Shown piece by piece: positions 40,392-49,503 of a DNA stretch of 64,000 nt (positions are counted from its first letter, which is position 1; each line of letters begins with the position of its first letter). This DNA is from Acidimicrobiaceae bacterium (GTDB lineage Bacteria; Actinomycetota; Acidimicrobiia; Acidimicrobiales; Aldehydirespiratoraceae). Under the pieces are notes generated by a model that was given only the letters and a program-made list of their open reading frames with translations, was not told the origin of the DNA and made no database searches. The position numbers were made by a program, and so were the translations under genes. The stretch covers positions 1 through 64,000 of the forward strand of contig JAPPMP010000042.1 of NCBI GenBank assembly GCA_028819005.1, written 5' to 3'.

Positions 40392-43239
40392 GGAGACGCA
40401 CCCCCTCGGGGTCGAAGTGGGCGTGATGCTCCATCACCTTGGCCGTGGCGTCGGAACCGTCACACAGGCGCACGGTCAGTGTGGTGCCGGCCGCAGCGAA
40501 TTCGGGCGTCACCTGGCCCAGGCAGATTGAGCGCTGCAGGCTGGGTGAGAAACGGGAACTGGTGATGCGTCCGACAATCTCGGTTGTGCCTTCACGCAGA
40601 ATCTGACAGGCCTCGTCGGGTACGAGGCGGGGGTCTGTCGGAGTGATGGCGACCAGCACGGGCAACTCGGGCGCCTCGGGAGCGAGCGCCCATTCGAGCT
40701 CGGGTTTGCCGGCGAAGTCGTCCTTGTCGAGTTTGATAAGCGCCCTCAGGCCCGTGGTCGGGGCCTTGGTCAGCCCGTCGGTGTCCTGGCCGACGATGAA
40801 ATGCCCCTTCTCCAGCCGCATGATCCTCTGCGCTTCGAGACCGAAAGGTCCGATTCCGAGGTCCGCACCCTTTTCGATCAGCTGCTCCCAGACATGCAGG
40901 CCGAAACCGGCCGGCACATGAACTTCGAAGCTGAGCTCACCGGTGAAGCCGATGCGCCACATGAAGCAGTCAGGAACTCCGGCGATTGTGCCGGTGCGGA
41001 CGTTCATGTACTCGAACGCCTCCGCGCTGAGGTCCACGTCGTCGACCAGGCGCATCAGCAGCTCACGGGACTTGGGTCCGGCGATGTTGATGCTTGTGAG
41101 CCCTGTCGTGACCGGAGTGACATGCACCTGCCAGTCGGGGTGCTCGGTTTGGAGCCACATTTCGACCCATTGCCAGATCTGCCCGGCGCCGGAACTGGTG
41201 GTGGTCATCAGATAGTGGTCTTCGCCCAGTCGGCCGGTCACGCCGTCGTCGAGGACCACACCGTCCTCGGCGCACATCATGCCGTAGCGGACTCGACCGA
41301 CAGGCAGTTTCGACCACTTGTTGGTGTAGAGCAGGTTGAGCAGTTTGGGAACGTCGGGCCCCCGCAGATCCAGCTTCCCGAGCGGGGTCACGTCGATGAT
41401 TCCGACGTTGGTCCGCACGTTGGTGACTTCGGCGCCGGGATCGCCGTAGTGCTCGGGCCGGATCCATTGGCCTGCGAGAATGGGAGTCATGTTGTGGGCG
41501 GTGTGCCACTCGTGAAGCGACGACACTCGCACCGGTTCAAAGACTCGACCGGCCAGCGCACCGAGACTGATCGGAGCGTAAGGGGGGCGCCACACGGTGG
41601 TTCCGACCTCCTCGATGGTTTCACCGCGTGCCTCAGCAAGAACAGCGACCGTGTTGACGGTCTCGAGCTTGCCCTGCGACGGTCCCATCGTGGCAGTGGT
41701 GAAGCGCTTGACGAGCTCGACCGAGTCGAAGCCTTCAGCGGCCGCGCTCACGAGGTCTTTCGAGCTGACGTCTTCGGAGAAGTCGACCATTCCGTGAGTG
41801 TCGGACCGGTACAACTCGGGGTGCGGAGCGCGTGACAGGCCAATGCGGCGGTCCGGTTGCACGGGCGGTTCCGGGCCCTGCGGGTTCTGGGCGCGGGTGA
41901 CCGTGGAGCGCAACCTGTGTTTGACGGCTGCCGCTCGCTGCGCGGCCAATTCTCCGCTGCTGATGCCGTGGGCGATCAGTTCGTCGAGGCTTCCGTCACC
42001 CACGAGACCCCCGGTGGCGATCACATTGTCGGGCAGTGCGGTGGGGAAGAAGCGTGCCGCGGCCGGGTCGTAGCTCGGTCGATCGCCTGACATGTTGAGC
42101 AGGGAGGTGGGGGCAGTCCAGCCTGCCGCGGTGACCAACAGGTCGGCTTTGACTGTCGAGCCGTCTGCCAAGGTGACCGAACCGAGTTGTTTTGAACTGC
42201 CGGCGGCCTTCGATATCGTCTCGCCGGCTCGGGCGTCCACCACGCGAGCCACCTCGACGCCGGCGCGTTCGAGATCGGCGACAGCGGCGTCGCCTTCGGC
42301 GTTGGCCGTGAGCACAACTGCACGATTCCCGGGACGGACGGCATACATGTTGATCAGCCGTCGGACTGCTCCGGACAGCATCACCCCGGGCAGGTCGTTG
42401 CCCGAGAACACATAGGGCCGCTCGACCAGTCCGGCGGCCACCACCAGGGTCTTGGCTCGAGCCTTGATGAGCCGTTCGACCACGCCGGGATGGTCTCGTT
42501 GGGAGATCGCGATCCAATTGTCGTCGTAGCGCCCGGTCACCGCAGAGTCGGTCAGGATCTCCACTCCCGCGTCCCGTGCGGACTCTTCAAGGTCATCGGC
42601 GGTCTCTCGATCTTGGTCGGTTCCCCAGCGGAGATGACCCCCGAGACGGTGGTTCTGTTCGACGAGCATCACGCTCATGCCCGCCTTGGCAGCGCTGATG
42701 GCCGCGGCAAGCCCCGCCGGGCCACCGCCGGCGACGACAACATCAGGGTGCGCGTAGCGCTTGTCGTGATAGCCGTGAGGCGTGTTGAGATCGACGACTC
42801 CTCCGGGGGCGAAACGGGCCAGCACCTTCTCGTACAGCGGCCAGAGTCGCTGCGGTTTGATGAAGGTCTTGTAGTAGAAGCCCGCGGTCAGGAATCGGCC
42901 GAACAGCCCGTTGGCCGCTTTGATATCGAAATCGAGTGACGGCCAGGCGTTTTGCGCCGAAACCTTCATGTCGGCCTCAAGCAGGCGGTGCGCTCCTCGT
43001 ACATTGGGTTCGGTTCCGACCTGTACGGTCGTGTTCGGGTCCCAATAGTCGGCGGTCAGCACCCCCCGAGGCCGGTGGTACTTCATCGAGCGGGAGAAGA
43101 CCTGCCGGTTGTTGGCCAGCAGGGCCGAAACGATGGTGTCACCCGCGTAGCCGACGTATTTCTTGGAGTTCCAGGTGAACTTGAGTGGGCTCTCGCGATC
43201 AATGACTTCACCGGATTGGGGTTCGAGTCGGCGGATCAC
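40384..43239 (-). CDS. soxA: Sarcosine oxidase alpha subunit
   Basis: This 951-residue subunit has an N-terminal 2Fe-2S-ferredoxin-like domain ('GYAGDTIVSALLANNRQVFSRSMKYHRPRG'), an NAD-binding domain ('VVVAGGGPAGLAAAISAAKAGM'), and a C-terminal GcvT/tetrahydrofolate-binding half ('GIIDVTPLGKLDLRGPDVPKLLNLLYTN', 'GLTSINIAGPKSRELL'). It carries the folate site that captures the formaldehyde from sarcosine as methylene-THF. It starts at GTG 43239, with GTGA overlap to soxD. Confidence 0.95.
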   Translation of the reverse strand: MIRRLEPQSGEVIDRESPLKFTWNSKKYVGYAGDTIVSALLANNRQVFSRSMKYHRPRGVLTADYWDPNTTVQVGTEPNVRGAHRLLEADMKVSAQNAWPSLDFDIKAANGLFGRFLTAGFYYKTFIKPQRLWPLYEKVLARFAPGGVVDLNTPHGYHDKRYAHPDVVVAGGGPAGLAAAISAAKAGMSVMLVEQNHRLGGHLRWGTDQDRETADDLEESARDAGVEILTDSAVTGRYDDNWIAISQRDHPGVVERLIKARAKTLVVAAGLVERPYVFSGNDLPGVMLSGAVRRLINMYAVRPGNRAVVLTANAEGDAAVADLERAGVEVARVVDARAGETISKAAGSSKQLGSVTLADGSTVKADLLVTAAGWTAPTSLLNMSGDRPSYDPAAARFFPTALPDNVIATGGLVGDGSLDELIAHGISSGELAAQRAAAVKHRLRSTVTRAQNPQGPEPPVQPDRRIGLSRAPHPELYRSDTHGMVDFSEDVSSKDLVSAAAEGFDSVELVKRFTTATMGPSQGKLETVNTVAVLAEARGETIEEVGTTVWRPPYAPISLGALAGRVFEPVRVSSLHEWHTAHNMTPILAGQWIRPEHYGDPGAEVTNVRTNVGIIDVTPLGKLDLRGPDVPKLLNLLYTNKWSKLPVGRVRYGMMCAEDGVVLDDGVTGRLGEDHYLMTTTSSGAGQIWQWVEMWLQTEHPDWQVHVTPVTTGLTSINIAGPKSRELLMRLVDDVDLSAEAFEYMNVRTGTIAGVPDCFMWRIGFTGELSFEVHVPAGFGLHVWEQLIEKGADLGIGPFGLEAQRIMRLEKGHFIVGQDTDGLTKAPTTGLRALIKLDKDDFAGKPELEWALAPEAPELPVLVAITPTDPRLVPDEACQILREGTTEIVGRITSSRFSPSLQRSICLGQVTPEFAAAGTTLTVRLCDGSDATAKVMEHHAHFDPEGVRLRG

Positions 43240-43559
43240 TTCTCACCCCCCTGCTGGTCGGTTCCGGCGCCTGCCTCGGCGGTTTTGGACAAAGGCAGCG
43301 CGGTCTTGGATCCGGGCAGCGGCGGCTCGCGGAACTCAGATGTGACGGTGTGGCGCTCGACGGTGAAGAAGCGACGGCAGCCGCTGCTGCAGTACCAATT
43401 CTCCCTCAGCCAACCTGCGGGGTTGTGCTCCATGTAGAGGTAGTCACGCCACTGGGCGGGCGTTGTCGATGCTGGATCGGGACGGCTCGACGCCTCGCCC
43501 CGGTAGGACATGTCGGCGGAGTTCCGGGGACCGCAATGAGGACAGGGGACCAACAACAT
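43236..43559 (-). CDS. soxD: Sarcosine oxidase delta subunit
   Basis: This 107-residue zinc-binding subunit has 'CPHCGPRN' at the N-terminus and 'WYCSSGCRRFFTVERHTVT', the usual metal ligands and core of SoxD. The C-terminal 30 residues are a variable tail. TGATG and GTGA overlaps tie it to soxB and soxA. Confidence 0.92.
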   Translation of the reverse strand: MLLVPCPHCGPRNSADMSYRGEASSRPDPASTTPAQWRDYLYMEHNPAGWLRENWYCSSGCRRFFTVERHTVTSEFREPPLPGSKTALPLSKTAEAGAGTDQQGGEK

Positions 43560-44854
43560 CAGTGGCCCACCGCCGCTGCGCCCTTTTCGCCCACGAGGAC
43601 GCCGTCGTCAAAACGTGACAGCGCAAAGGGAGAGATCAAATCGGGTGTGGCCTGGTCCGCGACGCATTTCGCCATCTGTTCACCCGAAACCGGCCCGGCT
43701 TTGAAGCCGTACGTCCCCCAGCCGACGTCGCAGAGGAAGCCTTCGACGGGAGTGAAGCCCATCACCGGGGAGTAGTCGGGGGTGATGTCGCAAAGGCCGG
43801 CCCACTGCCGCAGAAGCCGCATTTGAGACACGGCAGGCATCAACTCAAGGACGTGACCTGCAAGTTCTTCGGTGAAGTCGAGGGTTCCGCGCATGTCGTA
43901 GGTAGCGAACGGGTCGACCGACGCTCCGAATACGAGTTCTCCGCGGTCGGTTTGGCTGACGTACACGTGCAGCGAACCGGAGACGACCACCGTCGGCAGG
44001 AAGACCTTGACCGGTTCTGTGACCGCGGCCTGCAGCGGATGTGTGGTGATCGGGAGTTGGATTCCGGCCATCGCGGCGATGAGACTGGCCCAGCCGGCCG
44101 TGCAGTTGATCACCACCGGAGTGGAGATATCTCCCTTTGAAGTCCGAACTCCTGTGACCTTTGCGCCGGGACCTTTGCCGTCGGGGCCGTCGCCGCCTTC
44201 GCAGACGACGTCGACCACCTCGGTTTTCTGGTGCATGTCCACGCCGTAGGCATCGGCGGCTCGGGCGTAGGCCCAGACGACCGCGTCGTGGCGAATCGTT
44301 CCACCGGGAGGGTGGTACAACGCCGCGAGGATCGGGTAGCGGGTGTTGGGCGAGGTGTCGAGGCTCGGGGCGATCTTTTTGATCTCGTCGGGGCCGATGA
44401 CGCTGGAGTCGATGTTCTGCAGTTTGTTGACCTCGGCCCGCCAGCGCATCGTGCGCACCGCCGAATCCGTGTGGGCGAGGGTCAGGTGGCCGCGTTCGGA
44501 GAACATGACGTTCAGGTTCAGGTCCGCCGACATCGTGTTGTAGAGATCGAGCGAGCGGTCGTAGAAGGCCACGCCCTCCGGAGTCAGGTAGTTCGAGCGA
44601 ACGATTGCGGTGTTGCGTCCGGAGCCGCCGCTTCCGAGGTATGCCTTGTCGAGAACCGCCACATTCTTGATGCCGTGGTTTGCGGCCAGATAGTAGGCAG
44701 TCGCGAGCCCGTGCACGCCTCCACCGACAACGACCACGTCGTACGACTTCTTGAGCGCCGGGTCACGCCATACGCGCGGCCAACTGTCGTTGCGAGCGCC
44801 TCGCCATAGCAGTGCTGCAGCGGAGTAGCGCGGAGCCCGGTTCCTGCGGATCAC
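43559..44854 (-). CDS. soxB: Sarcosine oxidase beta subunit
   Basis: This 431-residue flavin subunit has the N-terminal 'RYSAAALLWRGAR' region and 'DVVVVGGGVHGLATAYYLA', then 'GSGGSGRNTAIVRSNYL', all typical of SoxB. 'GGTIRHDAVVWAYARAADAYGVD' includes the His expected to bind FMN covalently. It is slightly long because of a Gly/Lys-rich loop near 'GGDGPDGKGPG'. It oxidises sarcosine to glycine and formaldehyde with peroxide release. It starts at GTG 44854 and is the first gene of soxBDAG. Confidence 0.95.
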   Translation of the reverse strand: MIRRNRAPRYSAAALLWRGARNDSWPRVWRDPALKKSYDVVVVGGGVHGLATAYYLAANHGIKNVAVLDKAYLGSGGSGRNTAIVRSNYLTPEGVAFYDRSLDLYNTMSADLNLNVMFSERGHLTLAHTDSAVRTMRWRAEVNKLQNIDSSVIGPDEIKKIAPSLDTSPNTRYPILAALYHPPGGTIRHDAVVWAYARAADAYGVDMHQKTEVVDVVCEGGDGPDGKGPGAKVTGVRTSKGDISTPVVINCTAGWASLIAAMAGIQLPITTHPLQAAVTEPVKVFLPTVVVSGSLHVYVSQTDRGELVFGASVDPFATYDMRGTLDFTEELAGHVLELMPAVSQMRLLRQWAGLCDITPDYSPVMGFTPVEGFLCDVGWGTYGFKAGPVSGEQMAKCVADQATPDLISPFALSRFDDGVLVGEKGAAAVGH

Positions 44855-44884
44855 GGGTGCTAGTTTGACAGACTTTTCAGATAA

Positions 44885-44912
44885 CTTAATTACTTGTTTT
44901 CTAATAATTAAG
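44885..44912. promoter_or_regulatory. LysR-type operator between soxB and the regulator
   Basis: CTTAATTA (44885-44892) and TAATTAAG (44905-44912) are perfect 8-bp inverted arms 12 bases apart, in an AT-rich island of the short divergent intergenic region. The arm contains a T-N-A pattern expected of LysR-type sites. Binding here would control both soxBDAG and the regulator. Confidence 0.65.
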
Positions 44913-44940
44913 ATGTTGTGATTATGGATCTGCGGTGACT

Positions 44941-45855
44941 ATGGATATACAGGCGTTGACCCTCCGGCGGTTGAACTATTTCGTTACCGTCGCCGACGAA
45001 CTGCACTTCGGTCGTGCCGCTGAGATCCTTCATGTCGCCCAACCCGCTTTGAGCCAACAGATTCGTCAACTCGAGTCGGATCTCGGACTGCAGCTCTTCC
45101 AACGCACGACCCGGCGAGTCGCCCTGACTCCTCCGGGTGCGGCATTGGTTCCCCATGTTCGGCAACTGCTCGTCACCGCGCAGGGGGTGGCTCGGGCCGC
45201 TGCGGAACTGCGAGCCGGCCGGCGTGGACACCTGCGTGTCGGTTTCGTCGACTCGGCCGCATATGAGTTCGTGCCGCGCTTCCTGCATCGGTTCCGGCAG
45301 GTGAGTCCTGCGGTGACACTGCAACTCCACACGATGTCCTCCGATGAACAGGCCGAAGCGCTGGTGGCCGGAAGAATCGACATCGGGATTGCCCGAATCA
45401 CCCTCGACAATGCCGGCTTGGAGGCGACGGTCCTCGACAATGAACCGCTGGTCGCGGCGATGCCGAGCAGCCATCGACTGGCGAGCGAGTCCTCGGTCCG
45501 GCTCGGCGACCTGCGCAACGACGAGTTCGTCGGGTTCTCGCGGGAGCAATCCCCGACGCTTCACGCCAGGCTGCGCGTTATGTTGGCACCCCATGGAGTC
45601 GACTACTCACCTGCGATCGAAGCCACTGAATACACGACCATCCTGGGCCTCGTTGCGGCAGGCGAAGGTGTGGCGCTTGTTCCCGCGGGCGTGCAGTCCC
45701 TGCGGTTACCGGGTCTGACATTCGTGTCGATCTCCGATCCGGAGGCCGGCGTGCAACTCCTTTGCCTGACCCGCGTTGATGAACCGTTGGCCATCGTCGC
45801 CGGCGCGCTCAAAGAACTGATCGACACAGTCTTCGCACCGATGCAGCAATCGTGA
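44941..45855 (+). CDS. LysR family regulator of the sarcosine oxidase operon
   Basis: This protein of about 304 residues has an N-terminal HTH ('LHFGRAAEILHVAQPALSQQIRQLESDLGLQLFQRTTRRVALT') and a periplasmic-binding-like effector domain. It is transcribed divergently from soxB with a palindrome between them, so it is probably the sox regulator responding to sarcosine, dimethylglycine or a product. The start may be ATG 44941 or the GTG six bases earlier. No clear ribosome-binding site is present, so the mRNA may be leaderless. Confidence 0.88.
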   Translation: MDIQALTLRRLNYFVTVADELHFGRAAEILHVAQPALSQQIRQLESDLGLQLFQRTTRRVALTPPGAALVPHVRQLLVTAQGVARAAAELRAGRRGHLRVGFVDSAAYEFVPRFLHRFRQVSPAVTLQLHTMSSDEQAEALVAGRIDIGIARITLDNAGLEATVLDNEPLVAAMPSSHRLASESSVRLGDLRNDEFVGFSREQSPTLHARLRVMLAPHGVDYSPAIEATEYTTILGLVAAGEGVALVPAGVQSLRLPGLTFVSISDPEAGVQLLCLTRVDEPLAIVAGALKELIDTVFAPMQQS

Positions 45856-45871
45856 CCGAACCCGTCTCCGT

Positions 45872-46093
45872 GCCGGTGCTGTAAGCGGCCCGTTCATCGC
45901 CGGTTTCAACATGGCTGCGGGCGTCGGCAGCCTGCTCGGGCCGGTAATCGTCGGATGGGCGGCGCAATCGATAGGACTGGGCGCCTCGGCCGTCGCACTT
46001 GCCATCACCTTGGAATTCGGGCTCTCATGGATCGTGTTCGTGATCGGAGAGACAGGAAGGCCGAACCGTGCGGGCGGTTCAGCTTGGTCTTGA
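45872..46093 (+). pseudogene. C-terminal remnant of an MFS transporter
   Basis: The frame running from about 45872 to the stop at 46093 reads 'SGPFIAGFNMAAGVGSLLGPVIVGWAAQSIGLG' followed by another membrane segment, the last two helices of a major facilitator transporter. No upstream part exists: the LysR stop lies 17 bases before it. It is a truncated leftover, perhaps of a choline- or amine-related permease deleted from the locus. Confidence 0.75.
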
Positions 46094-46226
46094 CGAGTCG
46101 AAACTGCGAGACGACTTCTCTGAACTACATAGACCACTACGGCGTCGCCCTCGACGCCTGATGGAGGCCGTCCACGTAGAATCGCCGAATTCTCACCGGT
46201 TCCCTGGTAGAGATAGGCTGGCACCC

Positions 46227-47102
46227 ATGGGGTCATCGTCTGTGGCAACACCCGCCCAACTCGAGGTGCGACCGATCGCCGGCTCGCTCGGAGCCGAAGT
46301 CATCGGGCTCGATTTCAGTGCGGTCAATGCGGTTGCCGACGAGTTGAAGAAGGCATTGAACGAGAATCTGGTCCTCTTCATGCCGGGGTTGGATCCGACC
46401 GCCGAGGGTCTTCGCGACATTGCGGCGGCGTTCGGCCCACTTGAGGTTCACCCCTACCTCGACAAGGTCGATCCTGAGATTCCCGAAGTAATCGTGCTGG
46501 ACACCTCGACGACCCCCAAAGCCGATGTCTGGCACACCGACTTCACGTGCTCGGACCATCCTCCCGTCGCCGCGCTGCTGCACATGGTCGAATCCCCGCC
46601 GTGGGGTGGCGACACGATGTGGATCAACTGCTACGAGGTCTACGACTCGTTGTCGGTGGCAATGAAGCAGTTCCTCGAAGGGTTGACCTGCCTGCATGAG
46701 GACACGCGCACCGGCGGAGCACCCGCGGCGGAGCATCCCGTAGTGCGGGTGCATCCGGATACGGGGCGCAGGAGCCTGTATGTCAACAAGCAGTTCAGTC
46801 GGCGAATCCCGCAGCTCTCGAGGCCCGAATCGCAGAATCTCCTGTCTTTCCTGTTCCGCTGGGAAGAGCAGGTGAAGTTCAGTTGTCGCTGGCGTTGGAA
46901 CGTGGGCGATGTGGTGCTCTGGGATGAACGGGTCACTTTGCACTCAGTGGTTGACGACACGTCCGAGCGTAGGGTTCTGCGACGCGCCACGGTGCTCGGC
47001 GACGATCCTGCTCCGCCTGATGACGTGAAGATCCTGCCCCGTCACCGCACCCCCAAGACAGCCTCGAGCGGCTTCTACGGCATCGGCGGCTACGAGTTCT
47101 AA
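46227..47102 (+). CDS. TauD/TfdA family Fe(II)/2-oxoglutarate dioxygenase
   Basis: This 291-residue protein has the metal motif 'WHTDFTC' (HxD), the distal His in 'RVTLHSVVDD' and an Arg in 'ERRVLRRATVLGD' for 2-oxoglutarate. The start at ATG 46227 precedes 'ATPAQLEVRPIAGSLGAEVIGLDF', the conserved N-terminal strand. Family members hydroxylate taurine, chlorophenoxy-acids or alkylsulfates. Taurine would link to sulfite-releasing chemistry elsewhere in the window, but the substrate cannot be decided. Its stop overlaps that of the convergent glycohydrolase gene (CTAA). Confidence 0.88.
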   Translation: MGSSSVATPAQLEVRPIAGSLGAEVIGLDFSAVNAVADELKKALNENLVLFMPGLDPTAEGLRDIAAAFGPLEVHPYLDKVDPEIPEVIVLDTSTTPKADVWHTDFTCSDHPPVAALLHMVESPPWGGDTMWINCYEVYDSLSVAMKQFLEGLTCLHEDTRTGGAPAAEHPVVRVHPDTGRRSLYVNKQFSRRIPQLSRPESQNLLSFLFRWEEQVKFSCRWRWNVGDVVLWDERVTLHSVVDDTSERRVLRRATVLGDDPAPPDDVKILPRHRTPKTASSGFYGIGGYEF

Positions 47103-48814
47103 GTTTGGCGCAGATCGTCGCGGAGATCAGTGACCAAAGCAGCTAGGTCCGCGATAGTTCCATCCCGGGCGACTCGTCGGACGGTGTATCCGAGCGCGGC
47201 GTCGTCGAAGATCTGTTCCTTGGCGTACTCGATCGCGTCGTCGACTTTGATTCCTCGGTCTAACGGTATGGGTTTGAGTTTGCGCTCATCCCGGCTGTCT
47301 GGTTTGGCTAGCCTGTTGGTGTCTCTTTTCCTTGGAGGTTGGGGCGGGGTGAATTTGTTGCCAGCCTCTAGGAAGATGATTTGAGGGCGGCGCTTGATCA
47401 ACAGCGTCTGGCCAAAGTGGGCCTTTACCCACTCCCAAGCGAAGTCCTTCCGTGGAGTGTAGATCGCGCTTTCAGCCAGTTGAGTCGCTGGTCCGAGACC
47501 CTCCACCGCTAAAGCACCATTATCGTTGACTAAGGCGTCTGCCTGAGTCCTGGGTGCAGTCCAAGTGAGGATGTCCGGATAGCGATGGCTCTCGACCCGG
47601 TGGCCTAGGGAGATGGCCGTCAACCGCTCGGCCTCTTGCAGAAGATACTCGCTGTCTAAGGGCTTCTCGGGCGGATCTGCTGCCGCGTCGCACGCGCCCA
47701 CGAGGGCTCCAACCATGGTGGCGATCGTGTCGGTGTCGGTGCCGATAGCGTTCGCGGCCACAACTACGCCTTCGTGAGCCTTCGAAGCTGTAGCTGCTGC
47801 AGCGACAGCGGCAACAGTTGTCAGAATCCCGCTGCCCTGCTGTTTTGGACTCTTGAGACCCAGACGGGCGACGATTTCTGGGTAAGACGTTTCGAGCGTC
47901 GCTGTGATTTCTGCGACTGCGCCGATTGCGCCAATCAACTCATCAACCGTTTTCCTCCATGTGTCGCCGAACCGCTCTCCGATAGCTTGATCCCACAGAT
48001 CGATCCAAATTGATCCCAGAATTGCGTGCTCCTCGATCAAGCGAAGCGCCTTAACGCCGATTCTGCCTGCGATGTTCACGCATGTTTCGGGGTCCGGAAC
48101 AGTGCCGTAGCGGAGGCAATGAGCCAACGTCTCAGCGTGGAAGCATGCTCCGACGATGGCCCGGGGATGTCCGTGGGTGCAGACGCTGTTTGCGATCACG
48201 TCGTTCAAGTAGCCGCCCTCAAGATCAGGCGAGGCCCATACGTGAGGTTGAATGCGCATGGCGGCGCCGTTGCCGCCAGCGCTTGTCCATCCGCGGAAGG
48301 TGTTTGCGTACCACAGCGTCCGTGGCTTTCCGAGGTTCATAGCTGCTGCTTTGGAAGCCCGTCCGCCACCGAGGGCGTATGACAACCATACCGGAAGTTC
48401 GATCTGGGAGAATGTGTCAATATCGAAGCCGTGGTTGCCGATAGAACGGCTCACTGCCATGCGCAGTTGAGTGTCGTCAGACCAGCATCCCGCGGGAAGT
48501 GTCACGTTGACACCCGATTTGCCGCCGACCCGTCGTTGCCAGTCCATGAGGTGGTCCAGAGGCGCACCGTGTGTCCGCTGCTCGAGACGCTTGCAGTCCA
48601 CTAACTCGCTGATGAAGCCGAGCGCATCGCCGTACGCCGCCCACAGCATCGAGTTGCGGGTTCGCGCCGCTCGTTTGTCGTCCGTGCTGCAGTCGGCGAC
48701 ATCGAGGCCCGCGTGCTGCTGGCGCGACAAGTCCCGAGTCTCGACCGGTTGGTTGTCGCTGTCGCTGGCGAACAGATCCGGTTGCTCGTGATCTGCAGTG
48801 CTTGGGTCGGTCAT
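47099..48814 (-). CDS. ADP-ribosylglycohydrolase with C-terminal extension
   Basis: This 571-residue DraG/ARH-like protein has metal-binding segments 'GCWSDDTQLRMA' (109-120), 'GGNGAAMRI' (180-188) and 'GTDTDTIATMVGAL' (358-371). The usual domain is about 300-350 residues. Here another 130-150 follow ('DFAWEWVKAHFGQTLLIKRRPQIIF', then a basic segment and 'DDAIEYAKEQIFDDAALG'), and the N-terminus has a 50-residue polar tail. It probably removes ADP-ribose, and its ATGA overlap with a DarT-like gene makes it the likely antitoxin. Its family is unrelated to the macrodomain of DarG. Confidence 0.85.
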   Translation of the reverse strand: MTDPSTADHEQPDLFASDSDNQPVETRDLSRQQHAGLDVADCSTDDKRAARTRNSMLWAAYGDALGFISELVDCKRLEQRTHGAPLDHLMDWQRRVGGKSGVNVTLPAGCWSDDTQLRMAVSRSIGNHGFDIDTFSQIELPVWLSYALGGGRASKAAAMNLGKPRTLWYANTFRGWTSAGGNGAAMRIQPHVWASPDLEGGYLNDVIANSVCTHGHPRAIVGACFHAETLAHCLRYGTVPDPETCVNIAGRIGVKALRLIEEHAILGSIWIDLWDQAIGERFGDTWRKTVDELIGAIGAVAEITATLETSYPEIVARLGLKSPKQQGSGILTTVAAVAAAATASKAHEGVVVAANAIGTDTDTIATMVGALVGACDAAADPPEKPLDSEYLLQEAERLTAISLGHRVESHRYPDILTWTAPRTQADALVNDNGALAVEGLGPATQLAESAIYTPRKDFAWEWVKAHFGQTLLIKRRPQIIFLEAGNKFTPPQPPRKRDTNRLAKPDSRDERKLKPIPLDRGIKVDDAIEYAKEQIFDDAALGYTVRRVARDGTIADLAALVTDLRDDLRQT

Positions 48815-49503
48815 CGGAATGCCTTTGGATCCAGCTTGATCTTAGGCTCATCAGGCAGGTTCCACAGATTTGCCAGGAGCGCGTCGACAGCATCGCGAGT
48901 GCTGTCTTCGTCCGCTGTGATCGTATGGAGGTGTTGCAGAGAAAGTTCGAATGGGTAGAGCACTTCGGCCTGAGGATCGGTTGTCTCGTGGGGCTGACGC
49001 CCGTCTCGCGTGTTCGTGCTCCCGTGGTAACCCCAGGGGACTTCAGGAGCGAACATCTGCTCAAAGCCGGCGGAGCCAATGGCCCGATGCACAGTCGGAT
49101 AGGCGTTGTTGGTCGTGCAGAACACGACACCGTCGTCGCTGAGGATCTCCGGGCCGAACTCCAAGATCACCCACTTATCGTCTTTGTGCCATCTCTTCGA
49201 ATGTTTGAACATGTGGAGATTGATGATTGAAATAGAGAGATTAACGTAAGTGTGCCATGGCCAGTCACGGCTACGGTCGGCGGCGTTCGGTTCGTACACG
49301 TGTTTGACGTAGGCGTCCTCTGGAAGGTCGTCTCGGCTTTTGATTGCTGAACTAGCCAGAATTCCCTTGAGTCCGTTGATTCGAGTGAAGTGTACGACGC
49401 TCGTAATGCCGCGCTCCCGTGCTGCGTCTGCGAGCTCGGGGCACGTCACGGAACCATGCTCTTCCCGGCGGATTTGCGGCGCGGCTTCGGGCGCCCACTT
49501 CAC
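48811..49503 (-). CDS. DarT-like ADP-ribosyltransferase
   Basis: This 230-residue protein resembles the DUF4433/DarT family: 'GITSVVHFTRINGLKGILASSAI' (32-54) with the NAD-binding His, 'VNLSIS' (87-92), 'WVILEFGPEIL', 'VFCTTNNAYP' and the catalytic Glu in 'QAEVLYPFEL' (Glu180). DarT modifies thymidine in single-stranded DNA. Here the target is unknown, and the insert 'EPNAADRSRDWPWHTY' replaces the Pro/Ser/Leu-rich loop usual in DarT, so a different substrate is possible. It overlaps the helicase and the glycohydrolase genes by four bases each. Confidence 0.75.
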   Translation of the reverse strand: MKWAPEAAPQIRREEHGSVTCPELADAARERGITSVVHFTRINGLKGILASSAIKSRDDLPEDAYVKHVYEPNAADRSRDWPWHTYVNLSISIINLHMFKHSKRWHKDDKWVILEFGPEILSDDGVVFCTTNNAYPTVHRAIGSAGFEQMFAPEVPWGYHGSTNTRDGRQPHETTDPQAEVLYPFELSLQHLHTITADEDSTRDAVDALLANLWNLPDEPKIKLDPKAFR

